A stretch of DNA of 10,339 nt. It comes from Rhodocyclaceae bacterium. GTDB lineage: Bacteria; Pseudomonadota; Gammaproteobacteria; Burkholderiales; Rhodocyclaceae. The notes beneath the pieces were generated by a model that did not search any database, had not been told where the DNA came from, and was given only the letters and a program-made list of their open reading frames with translations. A program made the translations under genes and the position numbers. The stretch is from positions 1-10,339 of the forward strand of contig JAEUNN010000528.1 of NCBI GenBank assembly GCA_016791085.1, in the 5' to 3' direction. Shown piece after piece: positions 1-7,457 of the stretch. Each line of letters opens with the position of its first letter. Position 1 is the stretch's first letter.

Positions 1-213
1 AATTTTCCGAATGGCCCGACCGACACCAGCCCCGGCCTGAACCTCGCCGTGCCGGGCACGACCACGGGCAAATACACGTTCACGGTGGCCGTCCAGAACA
101 CCGCGACGCCGCCCACATTCACGATTACGGCCACGGCTGCCGGCAGCCAGACCAGCGACGGCAATCTGACGCTGGATCAGGCCGGAACCAAAACTCCTGC
201 GAACAAATGGTGA
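1..213 (+). CDS. pilE: Type IV pilin PilE-like protein, C-terminal part (5' end outside the window)
   Basis: The frame is open from the first base and gives 70 residues before TGA at 211-213. No start is visible, so this is the 3' end of a gene that begins upstream. The ending resembles PilE-type minor pilins: a beta-strand stretch (YTFTVAV, then TFTITATA), followed by the GNLTLDQAGTK segment and a terminal NKW. In that family the protein is a periplasmic/pilus subunit held by an N-terminal helix, which is not in view here. There is no cysteine in the visible part. It lies 4 bp upstream of the FimT-like gene and the ribosome binding site of that gene overlaps its stop codon, so the two are probably co-transcribed. 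The pilin family is well supported. The exact PilE assignment, as against another pilin subunit, rests on the C-terminal pattern and the operon context. Confidence 0.8.
   Translation, partial: NFPNGPTDTSPGLNLAVPGTTTGKYTFTVAVQNTATPPTFTITATAAGSQTSDGNLTLDQAGTKTPANKW
209..213 (+). promoter_or_regulatory. Ribosome binding site of the FimT-like gene, overlapping the pilE stop
   Basis: GGTGA lies 4 nt before the ATG at 218 and includes the upstream stop codon. It matches the anti-Shine-Dalgarno core and supports the chosen start and translational coupling. Confidence 0.55.
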
Positions 214-217
214 AACC

Positions 218-712
218 ATGAGCACGACAGTCCGGCGCAATCGCGGCTTCACCCTGGTAGAACTGATGGCGACGTTGGTCGTGGCCGGCATACTGGTTAC
301 GGTGGCCGTGCCGGCGCTGGGCACCTTGATCGAGAACCAGCGCATCAAGACGGCCTCGTTCGACCTGTATTCCGCCTTGAGCTACGCGCGCAGCGAAGCC
401 GTCAAGCGCAACGGCAATATCGTGCTGGCGGCGGGCGCAAGTTCCGGCGGCAGCTGGAGTTCGGGCTGGCGCGTGGTGGACGGGTCGAATACCGTGCTGC
501 GCAGTTGGTCCGGCGTGCCGTCCAGCCTTGCGGTCAGCGAACTGGGTAGTGCCACCACGATTACTTTCACGCGTGACGGCCGGCCGCCGGTCGGAAGCGC
601 TCAGGCGCGTTTCCAGCTGGGCGCCAGCGACTCCACGCGCACGGTGGCGAGCCGCTGCATACAGGTCGATCTGAGCGGCCGGCCCTCGACCCAGGCCGGG
701 GGCTGCTCGTGA
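218..712 (+). CDS. fimT: GspH/FimT-family minor pseudopilin (FimT or FimU type)
   Basis: This 164-residue protein has a class III prepilin leader of 10 residues ending in RRNRG. Cleavage would follow Gly10, giving mature Phe1 and Glu5 (Glu15 of the precursor), then a hydrophobic helix to about residue 36. The rest fits the GspH/FimT fold: a helix with YARSEAVKRNG (about 61-71), then beta strands. Cys147 and Cys163 probably form the C-terminal disulfide loop. The family provides a minor pilin that helps start pilus assembly from the inner membrane; some FimT members bind DNA during natural transformation. The loop contains GRPS (Gly154-Arg155) rather than the GRxR reported for DNA-binding FimT proteins, so a FimU-like structural role is as likely. 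The gene overlaps pilV by 4 bp (GTGA). The family call is secure; the FimT/FimU choice is not. Confidence 0.88.
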   Translation: MSTTVRRNRGFTLVELMATLVVAGILVTVAVPALGTLIENQRIKTASFDLYSALSYARSEAVKRNGNIVLAAGASSGGSWSSGWRVVDGSNTVLRSWSGVPSSLAVSELGSATTITFTRDGRPPVGSAQARFQLGASDSTRTVASRCIQVDLSGRPSTQAGGCS

Positions 713-1257
713 CCCCATCGCGTGCCTGTTCGCGGCGGCAGCGCGGCGTCACGCTGATCGAAGTGCTCGTCACGCTGGTGCTGCTGCTGGTCGGCCTGCT
801 CGGTCTGGCGGCGCTGCAGAACCGCGCGCAAATGCTGGAAACCGAGTCTTACCAGCGCGAGCAGGCGCTGGTGCTGATGCGCGACATCGTGAGCCGCATC
901 AACGCCAATCGTTCGAATGCCGCGTCCTATGTGACCGGCGGCGCGCTGGGTACCAGTTCCACCAAGGACTGCAGCGCACCCGCGAATATGGCCGACACCG
1001 ACCTGTGCCAGTGGGATTCCTTGCTCAAGGGCGCGGCCGAAACGCTGAACGGCAACCGCGTGGGCGTCATGATAGGTGCGCGCGGATGCGTGTCCAGCCC
1101 GGCCACGGACCAATATCTGGTGCAGGTGGTTTGGCAGGGCCTGGTGGCCACGGCCGCGCCGCCGGGTTCGGTGGATTGCGGTTCCGGCCTGTACGGCAGT
1201 GAAACTTACCGGCGCGCGGTCACCTCGGTCGTGCAGATCGGCATATTGAGTCCCTGA
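709..1257 (+). CDS. pilV: Type IV pilus minor pilin PilV
   Basis: The protein has 182 residues. The GTG start at 709 overlaps the preceding stop in a GTGA quartet, and a G-rich stretch (698-702) may serve as ribosome binding site. The leader is 13 residues ending in RRQRG; the mature protein begins with VTLIE, keeping Glu5 (precursor Glu18). A hydrophobic helix rich in Leu and Val follows (about 14-34). The stretch after the helix (ALQNRAQMLETESYQREQAL, then MRDIVSRINANR) is characteristic of PilV. A pair of cysteines (near KDCSAP and DLCQW) and another pair later may form disulfides. PilV belongs to the tip-priming complex with PilW and PilX in the inner membrane and at the pilus tip. The position in the operon agrees fully with the sequence. 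Confidence 0.92.
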   Translation: MTPSRACSRRQRGVTLIEVLVTLVLLLVGLLGLAALQNRAQMLETESYQREQALVLMRDIVSRINANRSNAASYVTGGALGTSSTKDCSAPANMADTDLCQWDSLLKGAAETLNGNRVGVMIGARGCVSSPATDQYLVQVVWQGLVATAAPPGSVDCGSGLYGSETYRRAVTSVVQIGILSP

Positions 1258-1260
1258 GCC

Positions 1261-2370
1261 ATGCCTGCCCCGCATTATCACTTTGTGCATGCGCCCGCAA
1301 CGGCGCGGAGCCGCCGACGCGCGTCCACGGCCGCGCAGCGGCAGCGCGGTCTGTCCTTGATCGAACTGATGGTGGCGATCACCATCAGTCTGCTGCTGCT
1401 GACCGGACTGACTTCGATCTATCTGAGCAATAGCCGCAGCCGTGCCGAACTCGACAAGACCACGCGTCAGATCGAGAACGGCCGCTATGCCACGGCACTA
1501 TTGGCGGATGACGTGCGGCATTCGGGGTTTTACGGCCCGATGACCACGGCGCCCAGCCTGCCCGGCACCGTCACGGCCCTGCCGGACCCCTGTTACACCG
1601 CCATAGACGGCAGCGCCGACGACATCCGGTCGGCGCTCGGTCTGCCGCTGCAGGGCTATGCCGGTGCCGCGACCGCGTCGGCGCTGGATGCCAAACCCAT
1701 GACCTGCGTGAAGTCCGCGTCGGCCGGCTACAAGCCCGGCACCGCGGTGCTGGTGGTGCGCCGCATCGCCACCACGGCAGGCATTTCAGCCGGCAATTAC
1801 AACATGCAGGTCAGTTCCTGTCCGGGCGACCCGGCGCCCGGCTGGGTCATGTCCAAAGTGGCGGGCGACTTCACGATGCGCAAGAACGTGCCGGGCAGCG
1901 GCTGCACGCCGGCGCTCACGTCCGCCAACACGGCCGACATCGTGCCGTATTTCGTGCATATCTATTACATCAGCACCTGTAGCGGCACCGACTGTACCGC
2001 CACCGGCGCGGTCGCCATGCCCACACTCAAGCGCATCGACCTCACGGTGAGCGGCGGCACGGCTGTCATGAGCGATCCCATCCCGCTGGTGGACGGCATC
2101 GACAACCTGCAGTTCGAATATGGCATAGACAACAACAGCGACGGCGCGCCCGACGCCTATTCCTATACCCCGACCTTCGCCAACTGGCCCAATGTGATGA
2201 GCGTGCGCATCATCCTGCTGTCGCGCAGCACCGAGCCCACCACGGGCTATGTCGACGCCAAAACTTATCAACTCGGTTCGGTTACCGTGACGGCACCCGG
2301 CGACGCCTATAAACGGCACGCCTACAGCGAACTGGTGCGGCTCAACAACCCGGCGGGGCGGCGCGAATGA
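1261..2370 (+). CDS. pilW: Type IV pilus minor pilin PilW
   Basis: The protein has 369 residues, the usual large size for PilW. The prepilin site is QRQRG followed by LSLIELMVAITISLLLLTGL, so Glu5 is present (precursor Glu35). From the ATG at 1261 the leader is 30 residues, which is long; an in-frame GTG at 1285 would shorten it to 22, so the start is not certain. After the membrane helix comes the PilW-typical stretch with ENGRYATALLADDVRHSGFYG (about residues 76-97). The C-terminal half has VDGIDNLQFEYGIDNN and VMSVRIILLSRS, also typical. Scattered cysteines may form disulfides. It begins 3 bp after pilV and overlaps pilX by 4 bp (ATGA), so it is translated in the same operon. In the family, PilW acts with PilX, PilV and PilY1 in starting pilus assembly. 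Confidence 0.93.
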   Translation: MPAPHYHFVHAPATARSRRRASTAAQRQRGLSLIELMVAITISLLLLTGLTSIYLSNSRSRAELDKTTRQIENGRYATALLADDVRHSGFYGPMTTAPSLPGTVTALPDPCYTAIDGSADDIRSALGLPLQGYAGAATASALDAKPMTCVKSASAGYKPGTAVLVVRRIATTAGISAGNYNMQVSSCPGDPAPGWVMSKVAGDFTMRKNVPGSGCTPALTSANTADIVPYFVHIYYISTCSGTDCTATGAVAMPTLKRIDLTVSGGTAVMSDPIPLVDGIDNLQFEYGIDNNSDGAPDAYSYTPTFANWPNVMSVRIILLSRSTEPTTGYVDAKTYQLGSVTVTAPGDAYKRHAYSELVRLNNPAGRRE

Positions 2371-2870
2371 AACCCCTGCGCAGCCCGCGCGCCGAGCGCG
2401 GCGTAACCCTGGTGGTGGCCTTGCTCATGCTCATCATCATCACGGTGGTGGTGGTATCGGCCATCAACAGCAGCACCATCAATCTGCGCATCGCCGGCAA
2501 TACGCAAATCCGCGATGAAAGCCGCAATGCCGCGCAGCAGGCGATAGAACAGTTCATCAGCAGCTACGCAAAATTCTATCCGGCACCGCCCAGCACCAAT
2601 ACCACGGTGCAGATAGACATCAATCACGACGGCGCATCCGACTACACGGTGGTGATCGCACCGCCCAAGTGCGTGCGGGTGAGCCAGCAAATTCCGCCCA
2701 AAACGCTGCAATGCGCAAGTGGCGCGCGTTCCAACCTGTATTGCTGGGATTCGGTCTGGGAAGTCACGGCCACCGCGACCGACGCCAATAGCGGCGTGTC
2801 GCAAACCGTGACGCAGGGCGTTTCCGTAACTTTCGATCCTTTGTTCCTGCCCTCGTCGGCAGGCTGCTGA
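2367..2870 (+). CDS. pilX: Type IV pilus minor pilin PilX
   Basis: The protein has 167 residues and begins at the ATG that overlaps the pilW stop. A short basic leader ends in RAERG; the mature N-terminus is VTLVVALLMLIIITVVVVSA. Position 5 of the mature protein is Val, not Glu, which fits the PilX/GspK class that sits at the tip of the assembly. After the helix come INLRIAGNTQIRDESRNAAQQAIEQFIS (about 33-60), the conserved PilX block, and a Cys-containing beta-rich C-terminus ending in SSAGC. PilX helps to recruit PilY1 to the pilus tip in studied relatives. The gene for PilY1 follows after 25 bp. The assignment is supported by both sequence and gene order. Confidence 0.9.
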   Translation: MKPLRSPRAERGVTLVVALLMLIIITVVVVSAINSSTINLRIAGNTQIRDESRNAAQQAIEQFISSYAKFYPAPPSTNTTVQIDINHDGASDYTVVIAPPKCVRVSQQIPPKTLQCASGARSNLYCWDSVWEVTATATDANSGVSQTVTQGVSVTFDPLFLPSSAGC

Positions 2871-2895
2871 GGATGGACCTGAAACGGATGGTGTC

Positions 2896-5800
2896 ATGAA
2901 AATGGGATTGTTCCGCCGCCTGCTGGCAGCATTCGCCCTGGCCGCGCTGTTTGCGCCGGCCGTGGCCGAAGATATCGACATATTCAGCCAGAACACGAAT
3001 ATCACGCAGGATGCGCCCAACGTGCTCATTCTCGTGGACAACACCGCGAACTGGAGCCAGAGCTTTGCGTCCAGCACCAAATTTGCGGTCGAAATGCAGG
3101 CCCTGCAGACGGTGGTGAACGCGCTGACCGCACAGTTCAATCTGGGCATCATGATGTTCACCGAAACCGGCAGCGGCAATACCGGCAACGACGGCGGCTA
3201 TGTGCGCTTCGCGGTGCAGGGCATGACCACCAGCAGCGGTACCGCCAGCGCGGCGCGCAACTGCCTGCTCAAACTGGTGGGCAGCGGAGCGACCTGTGCC
3301 GGCGTGCCGGCGGCGCTGGATATCATCAGCGACAAAAGTAACGGCGGCAAGTCCGGCGTGACCATGGGCGAAGTTTATGACTATTTTTCCGGCAGCAATG
3401 CTTACGCCGGCAACAACAAGGCCAAGGCCGACCCGGCTGCCTTCCTGAGCAACACCATCGCGGGGCCGCAGTACAAAACCCCGGTCGCCAACGGTTGCCA
3501 GAAAAATTTCCTCATCATCATCAGCAACGGCCCGTTCCAGGACAACACCTCCGACACCGGCACGGCGATGAGTCAGCTGGGCACCGCCGGCGGCAATACC
3601 ACGATCATCAACCCGCCGGATTCGAGTTCCAACAACAACGCGTCCGACGAGTGGGTGCGCTTCCTGAATCAGACCGATCTTAATGGCGCCGCGGCCGGCA
3701 CGCCGAACGTCGTGACCTATACGCTGGAAGTGGGGCCGTCCACGACCGGTCAAGGTCCGTACAACACCAATCTGCTGAAAAGCATAGGCACGCAGGGCAA
3801 GGGCGGGTATTACTCGGCTTCCGATTCGACCACCCTGCTGGCAGCGCTCACGCGCATATTCAACGACATACAGGCCGTCAATAGCGTATTCGCTTCGGCC
3901 AGCCTGCCGCTGTCGGCCGACAATACGGGGTCTTACCTGAACCAGGTCTATATCGGCGTGTTCCGTCCCGACGGCGGCGGCAAACCGCGCTGGTACGGCA
4001 ACCTCAAGCTCTATCAGTTCGCGGTCACCAACAGTGTGATTTCACTGGTCGATTCGGCCGGGACGCCGGCTGCGAGCGGTGCGACCGGCTTTGCGCAACC
4101 CGATGCCATCAGCTTCTGGACCAGCAAGGACACCACTCAGGCGCCCGATGCGGCGGCTAGCACAGGAACCGGAGGGTTCTGGTATTTCGACGCCAAGGGC
4201 TCGGGCGGAAGTTACGACATGCCGGACGGCGAATGGGTGGAAAAGGGCGGTGCCGCGCAACAACTGCGGTTGGCCCACCTGGGTTACGGCGGGCGCAATC
4301 CCATAGGCGACACCAATGCCACCTCCGGCTCGCGCAAGGTTTACACCTGTACCGGCAGTTGCCTGAGCGGCAGCGGGGCGGCATTGTCGGCCACACCTTT
4401 CGACAGCACCAACAGCGACATCACGGATGCCGCGCTGGGCACGGCGAGCAATACGGTGTCGGCGCTCACCAGCGCAAGTTCGGTCACCGTCAGCGGCATT
4501 TATGCCGGCGTGCAGACGTCCATCAGTACCATCGCCAAGACCGGCGGGGTCATGACGGTAACCCTGCCGGTAGGCACCGACATGACGGCCGCCGGACTGA
4601 CTACCGGCGCTTCGGTCACGATTGCCGGCGTGGCGACCAACGGTTATAACGGAACTTATACGATATTGACCGTGGCCGGAACCGTGTTCACGGTGGCGAA
4701 TAACGGTAACGGCTCGACCACGGGCGGATCGGTCTATAGCACTTCGGCCACCGCGACCGTCACGACTGCTGCGAACCATGGCTTTGCAAGTGGCGAAAAG
4801 GTCACGATATCGGGCGTGACGCCGAGCGGGTTCAATGGCGTGGTGACCATCACCTACGTGGATGCCACGCACTTCACGTACAGCATGAGTACGTCGCTGT
4901 CCGGGCCGGGCAGCGGAAGCACCTTGCGCGCCACCACCAACAAGGCCACGGCGACCTCGACCGCGCACGGCTTCGCGACCGGCGATACGGTCACGATCGC
5001 CGGTGCCACGCCTTCCGGCTACAACGGCGTCTATCAGGTCACGGTGGTCGATGCGAACACCTTCACTTATTATTATCTGGCCGCCGCGCCGCTCGGAACT
5101 TCCAGCGGCACCATCACCGCCTCGATAGGCGGAGGCCGCACCACCCTGTTGAAATGGGTGCGCGGCCAGGATACCCAGGACGAAAACAACGACACGCGCA
5201 CCACCGACGTGCGGGCGAGCATACATGGCGACGTGCTGCATTCGCGCCCGGTCGTGATCAACTACAGCAACGGCACCGGCAGCGACAACATATACGTGTT
5301 CTACGGCAGCAACGACGGCACTTTCCGCGCCATTACGGGCGGCACCTCGGGTAGTGCCGGGGTCGAACAATGGGCCTTCATACCGCAGGAATTTTTCGGC
5401 AAGTTCAAGCGCCAGTACAACAACAGCCCGCAGGTGCTCTACCCCAGCACGCCGGGTGGACTAAGCCCGACGCCCACCGTGCGCGACTACATGTGGGATG
5501 GTCCGGTCAGCGTTTATATGCAGCGCGACAGCAGCAATAATGTCATCAAGGCCTATCTGTACATAGGCGCGCGGCGCGGCGGGCGCTTCATCTATGCGCT
5601 CGACGTGACGAACCCGCTCACGCCCAAGTTCCTCTGGCGCAAAAGCAGCACGGATTTCCCGGAGTGGGGCCAAACCTGGTCGCAACCCCAGATCGCCATC
5701 CTGCGTGGCCGTACCAATCCGGTATTGGTGATGGGCGGCGGCTATGATGCCGCGAATGAGGATGTGGAGCCGCCCACCACCAATGGCATGGGCCGCGGCA

Positions 5801-6738
5801 TATTCGTGCTCGACGCCTTTGACGGATCGCTGGTGTGGTGGGCCGGTAATAGCGCCCACACGCCCACGCTCGCGGTGACCGGCATGGACTATTCGATCGC
5901 CGCCGACACCACCGTGGTGGACCGCAGCCTGGACGGCTACGCCGACCGCATATACGCGGTCGATGTGGGCGGCAACGTATGGCGTGTGGACATCGACGAC
6001 GCCAGCACCGCGAACTGGCATGTCTGGAAAATCGCCGCGGTCAGTGACCGCAGCGTGTCCAGCTATGCCAACAAGCGCAAATTCCTGTTCAGCGCGGACG
6101 TGGTGTTCGGCGATAGTTTCGATGCCATCCTGGTGGGCAGCGGCGACCGCGAACATCCGCTGGAGACGCATCAGGCGCACGGCACGACCAACCGCGTCTA
6201 TATGTTCAAGGACACCAATATCGGCACGGTCGGTGCCAACCTGTGCTATCGCGACAGCGCGCCCAGCCCGGACCCGGTATGCACGACCTGGAGCAGTGCG
6301 ACCCTGTATAACGCCACCTCGAGCAGCAGCGTACCGGCCAACGCCGCCGGCTGGTATATCGACATGGCGACCAGCGAACAGGTGGTCAATGCGCCCACCG
6401 TGATAGCCGGCACGCTGTTTTTCGGCACCAATCAGCCGGATCCCAGCAACAGCAGTTGTTCGGCCAACCTGGGCATCGCGCGGCGCTATGCCGTCAATTA
6501 TCTGAACGGCGCCGCGACCGGACTGTACGCCAATAGCGACGGCACGGCCGCCCGCTACGAGGCGGCCGTGGGCGGCGGCCTGTTGCCGTCTCCGGTGGGC
6601 GGGTCGGTCGCCATAGGCAATGGCAAATACATGTTCGAAACCGACAACCCGCTCAATCCGGGCGGCGCGACGACCATCACCGTAAGTGTGCCGACCAAGC
6701 GCTATCGCGTTTATTGGCACGAAAAGCTCGATCAATAG
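2896..6738 (+). CDS. pilY1: PilY1 type IV pilus tip adhesin with an inserted repeat region
   Basis: This is a 1280-residue secreted protein. Residues 1-24 are a signal peptide (basic start, hydrophobic core, AVA before Glu25). A von Willebrand A-like domain spans about 40-335. Its metal site reads DNTANWS from Asp48, where the family model would have DxSxS, so metal binding may be weak. Cys123, Cys134 and Cys201 lie in this domain. The PilY1 landmarks DGEWVEKGG (444-452), LLKWVRGQD (751-759), HGDVLHSRP (777-785) and a C-terminal beta-propeller (about 750-1270) are present. A calcium-loop-like DRSLDGYAD begins at Asp1009. Between residues 516 and 747 lies an insertion with three FCCH-like repeats. 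PilY1 caps the pilus tip, aids pilus extension and can act in adhesion and surface sensing. No strong ribosome binding site is seen. Identity is secure; the insert's role is unknown. Confidence 0.95.
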   Translation: MKMGLFRRLLAAFALAALFAPAVAEDIDIFSQNTNITQDAPNVLILVDNTANWSQSFASSTKFAVEMQALQTVVNALTAQFNLGIMMFTETGSGNTGNDGGYVRFAVQGMTTSSGTASAARNCLLKLVGSGATCAGVPAALDIISDKSNGGKSGVTMGEVYDYFSGSNAYAGNNKAKADPAAFLSNTIAGPQYKTPVANGCQKNFLIIISNGPFQDNTSDTGTAMSQLGTAGGNTTIINPPDSSSNNNASDEWVRFLNQTDLNGAAAGTPNVVTYTLEVGPSTTGQGPYNTNLLKSIGTQGKGGYYSASDSTTLLAALTRIFNDIQAVNSVFASASLPLSADNTGSYLNQVYIGVFRPDGGGKPRWYGNLKLYQFAVTNSVISLVDSAGTPAASGATGFAQPDAISFWTSKDTTQAPDAAASTGTGGFWYFDAKGSGGSYDMPDGEWVEKGGAAQQLRLAHLGYGGRNPIGDTNATSGSRKVYTCTGSCLSGSGAALSATPFDSTNSDITDAALGTASNTVSALTSASSVTVSGIYAGVQTSISTIAKTGGVMTVTLPVGTDMTAAGLTTGASVTIAGVATNGYNGTYTILTVAGTVFTVANNGNGSTTGGSVYSTSATATVTTAANHGFASGEKVTISGVTPSGFNGVVTITYVDATHFTYSMSTSLSGPGSGSTLRATTNKATATSTAHGFATGDTVTIAGATPSGYNGVYQVTVVDANTFTYYYLAAAPLGTSSGTITASIGGGRTTLLKWVRGQDTQDENNDTRTTDVRASIHGDVLHSRPVVINYSNGTGSDNIYVFYGSNDGTFRAITGGTSGSAGVEQWAFIPQEFFGKFKRQYNNSPQVLYPSTPGGLSPTPTVRDYMWDGPVSVYMQRDSSNNVIKAYLYIGARRGGRFIYALDVTNPLTPKFLWRKSSTDFPEWGQTWSQPQIAILRGRTNPVLVMGGGYDAANEDVEPPTTNGMGRGIFVLDAFDGSLVWWAGNSAHTPTLAVTGMDYSIAADTTVVDRSLDGYADRIYAVDVGGNVWRVDIDDASTANWHVWKIAAVSDRSVSSYANKRKFLFSADVVFGDSFDAILVGSGDREHPLETHQAHGTTNRVYMFKDTNIGTVGANLCYRDSAPSPDPVCTTWSSATLYNATSSSSVPANAAGWYIDMATSEQVVNAPTVIAGTLFFGTNQPDPSNSSCSANLGIARRYAVNYLNGAATGLYANSDGTAARYEAAVGGGLLPSPVGGSVAIGNGKYMFETDNPLNPGGATTITVSVPTKRYRVYWHEKLDQ
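4519..5124 (+). repeat. Three tandem FCCH-like protein repeats inside pilY1
   Basis: The translated insert holds three related units of about 60-70 residues, near residues 543-615, 618-675 and 684-743. Units 2 and 3 share HGFA(S/T)G(E/D), then V-T-I-(S/A)-G, a Gly-(F/Y)-Asn-Gly turn and a (A/N)-x-F-T-Y strand. Unit 1 keeps the VTIAG, NGYNG and VFTV elements but lacks the HGF start. At the DNA level the copies are clearly diverged, so they are not a recent duplication. Such beta-strand repeats occur in many secreted, surface and phage tail proteins and are often labelled 'E1 FCCH-like'. The name says nothing about function here. Confidence 0.75.
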
Positions 6739-6752
6739 CCGGGCCGCGCAAC

Positions 6753-7457
6753 ATGCCGCTGGCAAGCGCAGTGTGGCCGGTAATGTTTGCGCGGCCCGCG
6801 CTGCGGTCCGCCCCGCCGGCCGTGCGCGCAGACCGCGCCACCACAGCGGACCGTGCCGGTGGTGCCAGCCGCCTCGCGGCCGCGCTAAGTCTGTCGGCCC
6901 TGGTGCATGCGGCTGTGCTGGCGTGCGGTGGGGCCTACCTGGCCGCTGCGGGCCGGTACGGCGCGCATGCTCCCGCGCCATTGTCGGTGCAGTTCGGTTC
7001 CGCCACGGCGCTAGTGCGCGAACCTGTGGCGCTGGCATTGCCGAACTCCGCGCCAGCCAGGCGGGGTGACAGCCCGGCCGACATCGCGCGCGCGGCGCAG
7101 CCCGCCACGCACGCGGTGCCGGCCGACGCGCCGGCCGACGCGCCGGCCAAGCACTACGTGCGCGCGTCCTTGCTGGCCGTGGCACCGGTCGCGCAGGACC
7201 GCATCGAACTTCCCGACCAGCTGGCGCCGGATGACGGCAAGCTGCGCCGCTGTGTGCTCACCTTGTTCATAGACGCCGGCGGTCGCGTGACCGAAGTACG
7301 CGTGGACCAGTCGAATTTCGCGCCGGCCGCGGTCGAGGCCGCCATCGCCGCGTTTTCTGCGGCGCGCTTTTCACCCGGCCGCGTCCATGGCGTGGCGGTC
7401 AATTCCTACCTGCAGATCGAACTGGGTCTGGCCGATCCGGGGCCGGCAACTCCCTGA
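6753..7457 (+). CDS. TonB-like energy transducer protein
   Basis: From the ATG at 6753 the protein has 234 residues. An in-frame TTG at 6714 and an ATG at 6783 are alternatives, and no start has a good ribosome binding site. After a basic N-terminus of about 40 residues comes one transmembrane segment (about 41-66) containing Ser48-x-x-x-His52, the SxxxH signature through which TonB contacts ExbB/ExbD. An Ala/Pro-rich linker of about 95 residues follows, without the usual Pro-Glu/Pro-Lys repeats. Residues 163-228 resemble the TonB C-terminal domain (LFIDAGGRVTEVRV, then AAIAAFSAARFSPG and a final strand VNSYLQIEL). TonB couples the inner-membrane proton gradient to outer-membrane transporters. 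The gene starts 14 bp after pilY1, and neither exbB/exbD nor a TonB-dependent receptor is in view. The family is likely; its partner is unknown. Confidence 0.82.
   Translation: MPLASAVWPVMFARPALRSAPPAVRADRATTADRAGGASRLAAALSLSALVHAAVLACGGAYLAAAGRYGAHAPAPLSVQFGSATALVREPVALALPNSAPARRGDSPADIARAAQPATHAVPADAPADAPAKHYVRASLLAVAPVAQDRIELPDQLAPDDGKLRRCVLTLFIDAGGRVTEVRVDQSNFAPAAVEAAIAAFSAARFSPGRVHGVAVNSYLQIELGLADPGPATP
7118..7148 (+). repeat. 12-bp tandem repeat, 2.6 copies, in the TonB-like gene
   Basis: The unit GCCGGCCGACGC occurs twice in full and then for 7 more bases. It keeps the reading frame and encodes Ala/Pro/Asp units (PADAPADAPA) in the linker, so changes in copy number would only alter linker length. 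Confidence 0.85.

Noticed and set aside
2403..2417. PilX lacks the conserved Glu5 of pilins
   Set aside because: Position 5 is Val (precursor Val17), but absence of Glu5 is a normal trait of the PilX/GspK class and not a defect.
4042..5370. Long minus-strand open frame opposite pilY1 (442 residues)
   Set aside because: It lies wholly within a well-recognised plus-strand gene, is low in complexity and rich in Arg/Gly/Ala/Val, and has no family features; it is a shadow caused by GC-rich codon use.
5461..7185. Long minus-strand open frame opposite the end of pilY1 and the TonB-like gene (574 residues)
   Set aside because: It spans two good plus-strand genes, its composition is Arg/Ala/Pro-heavy and no domain is recognisable.
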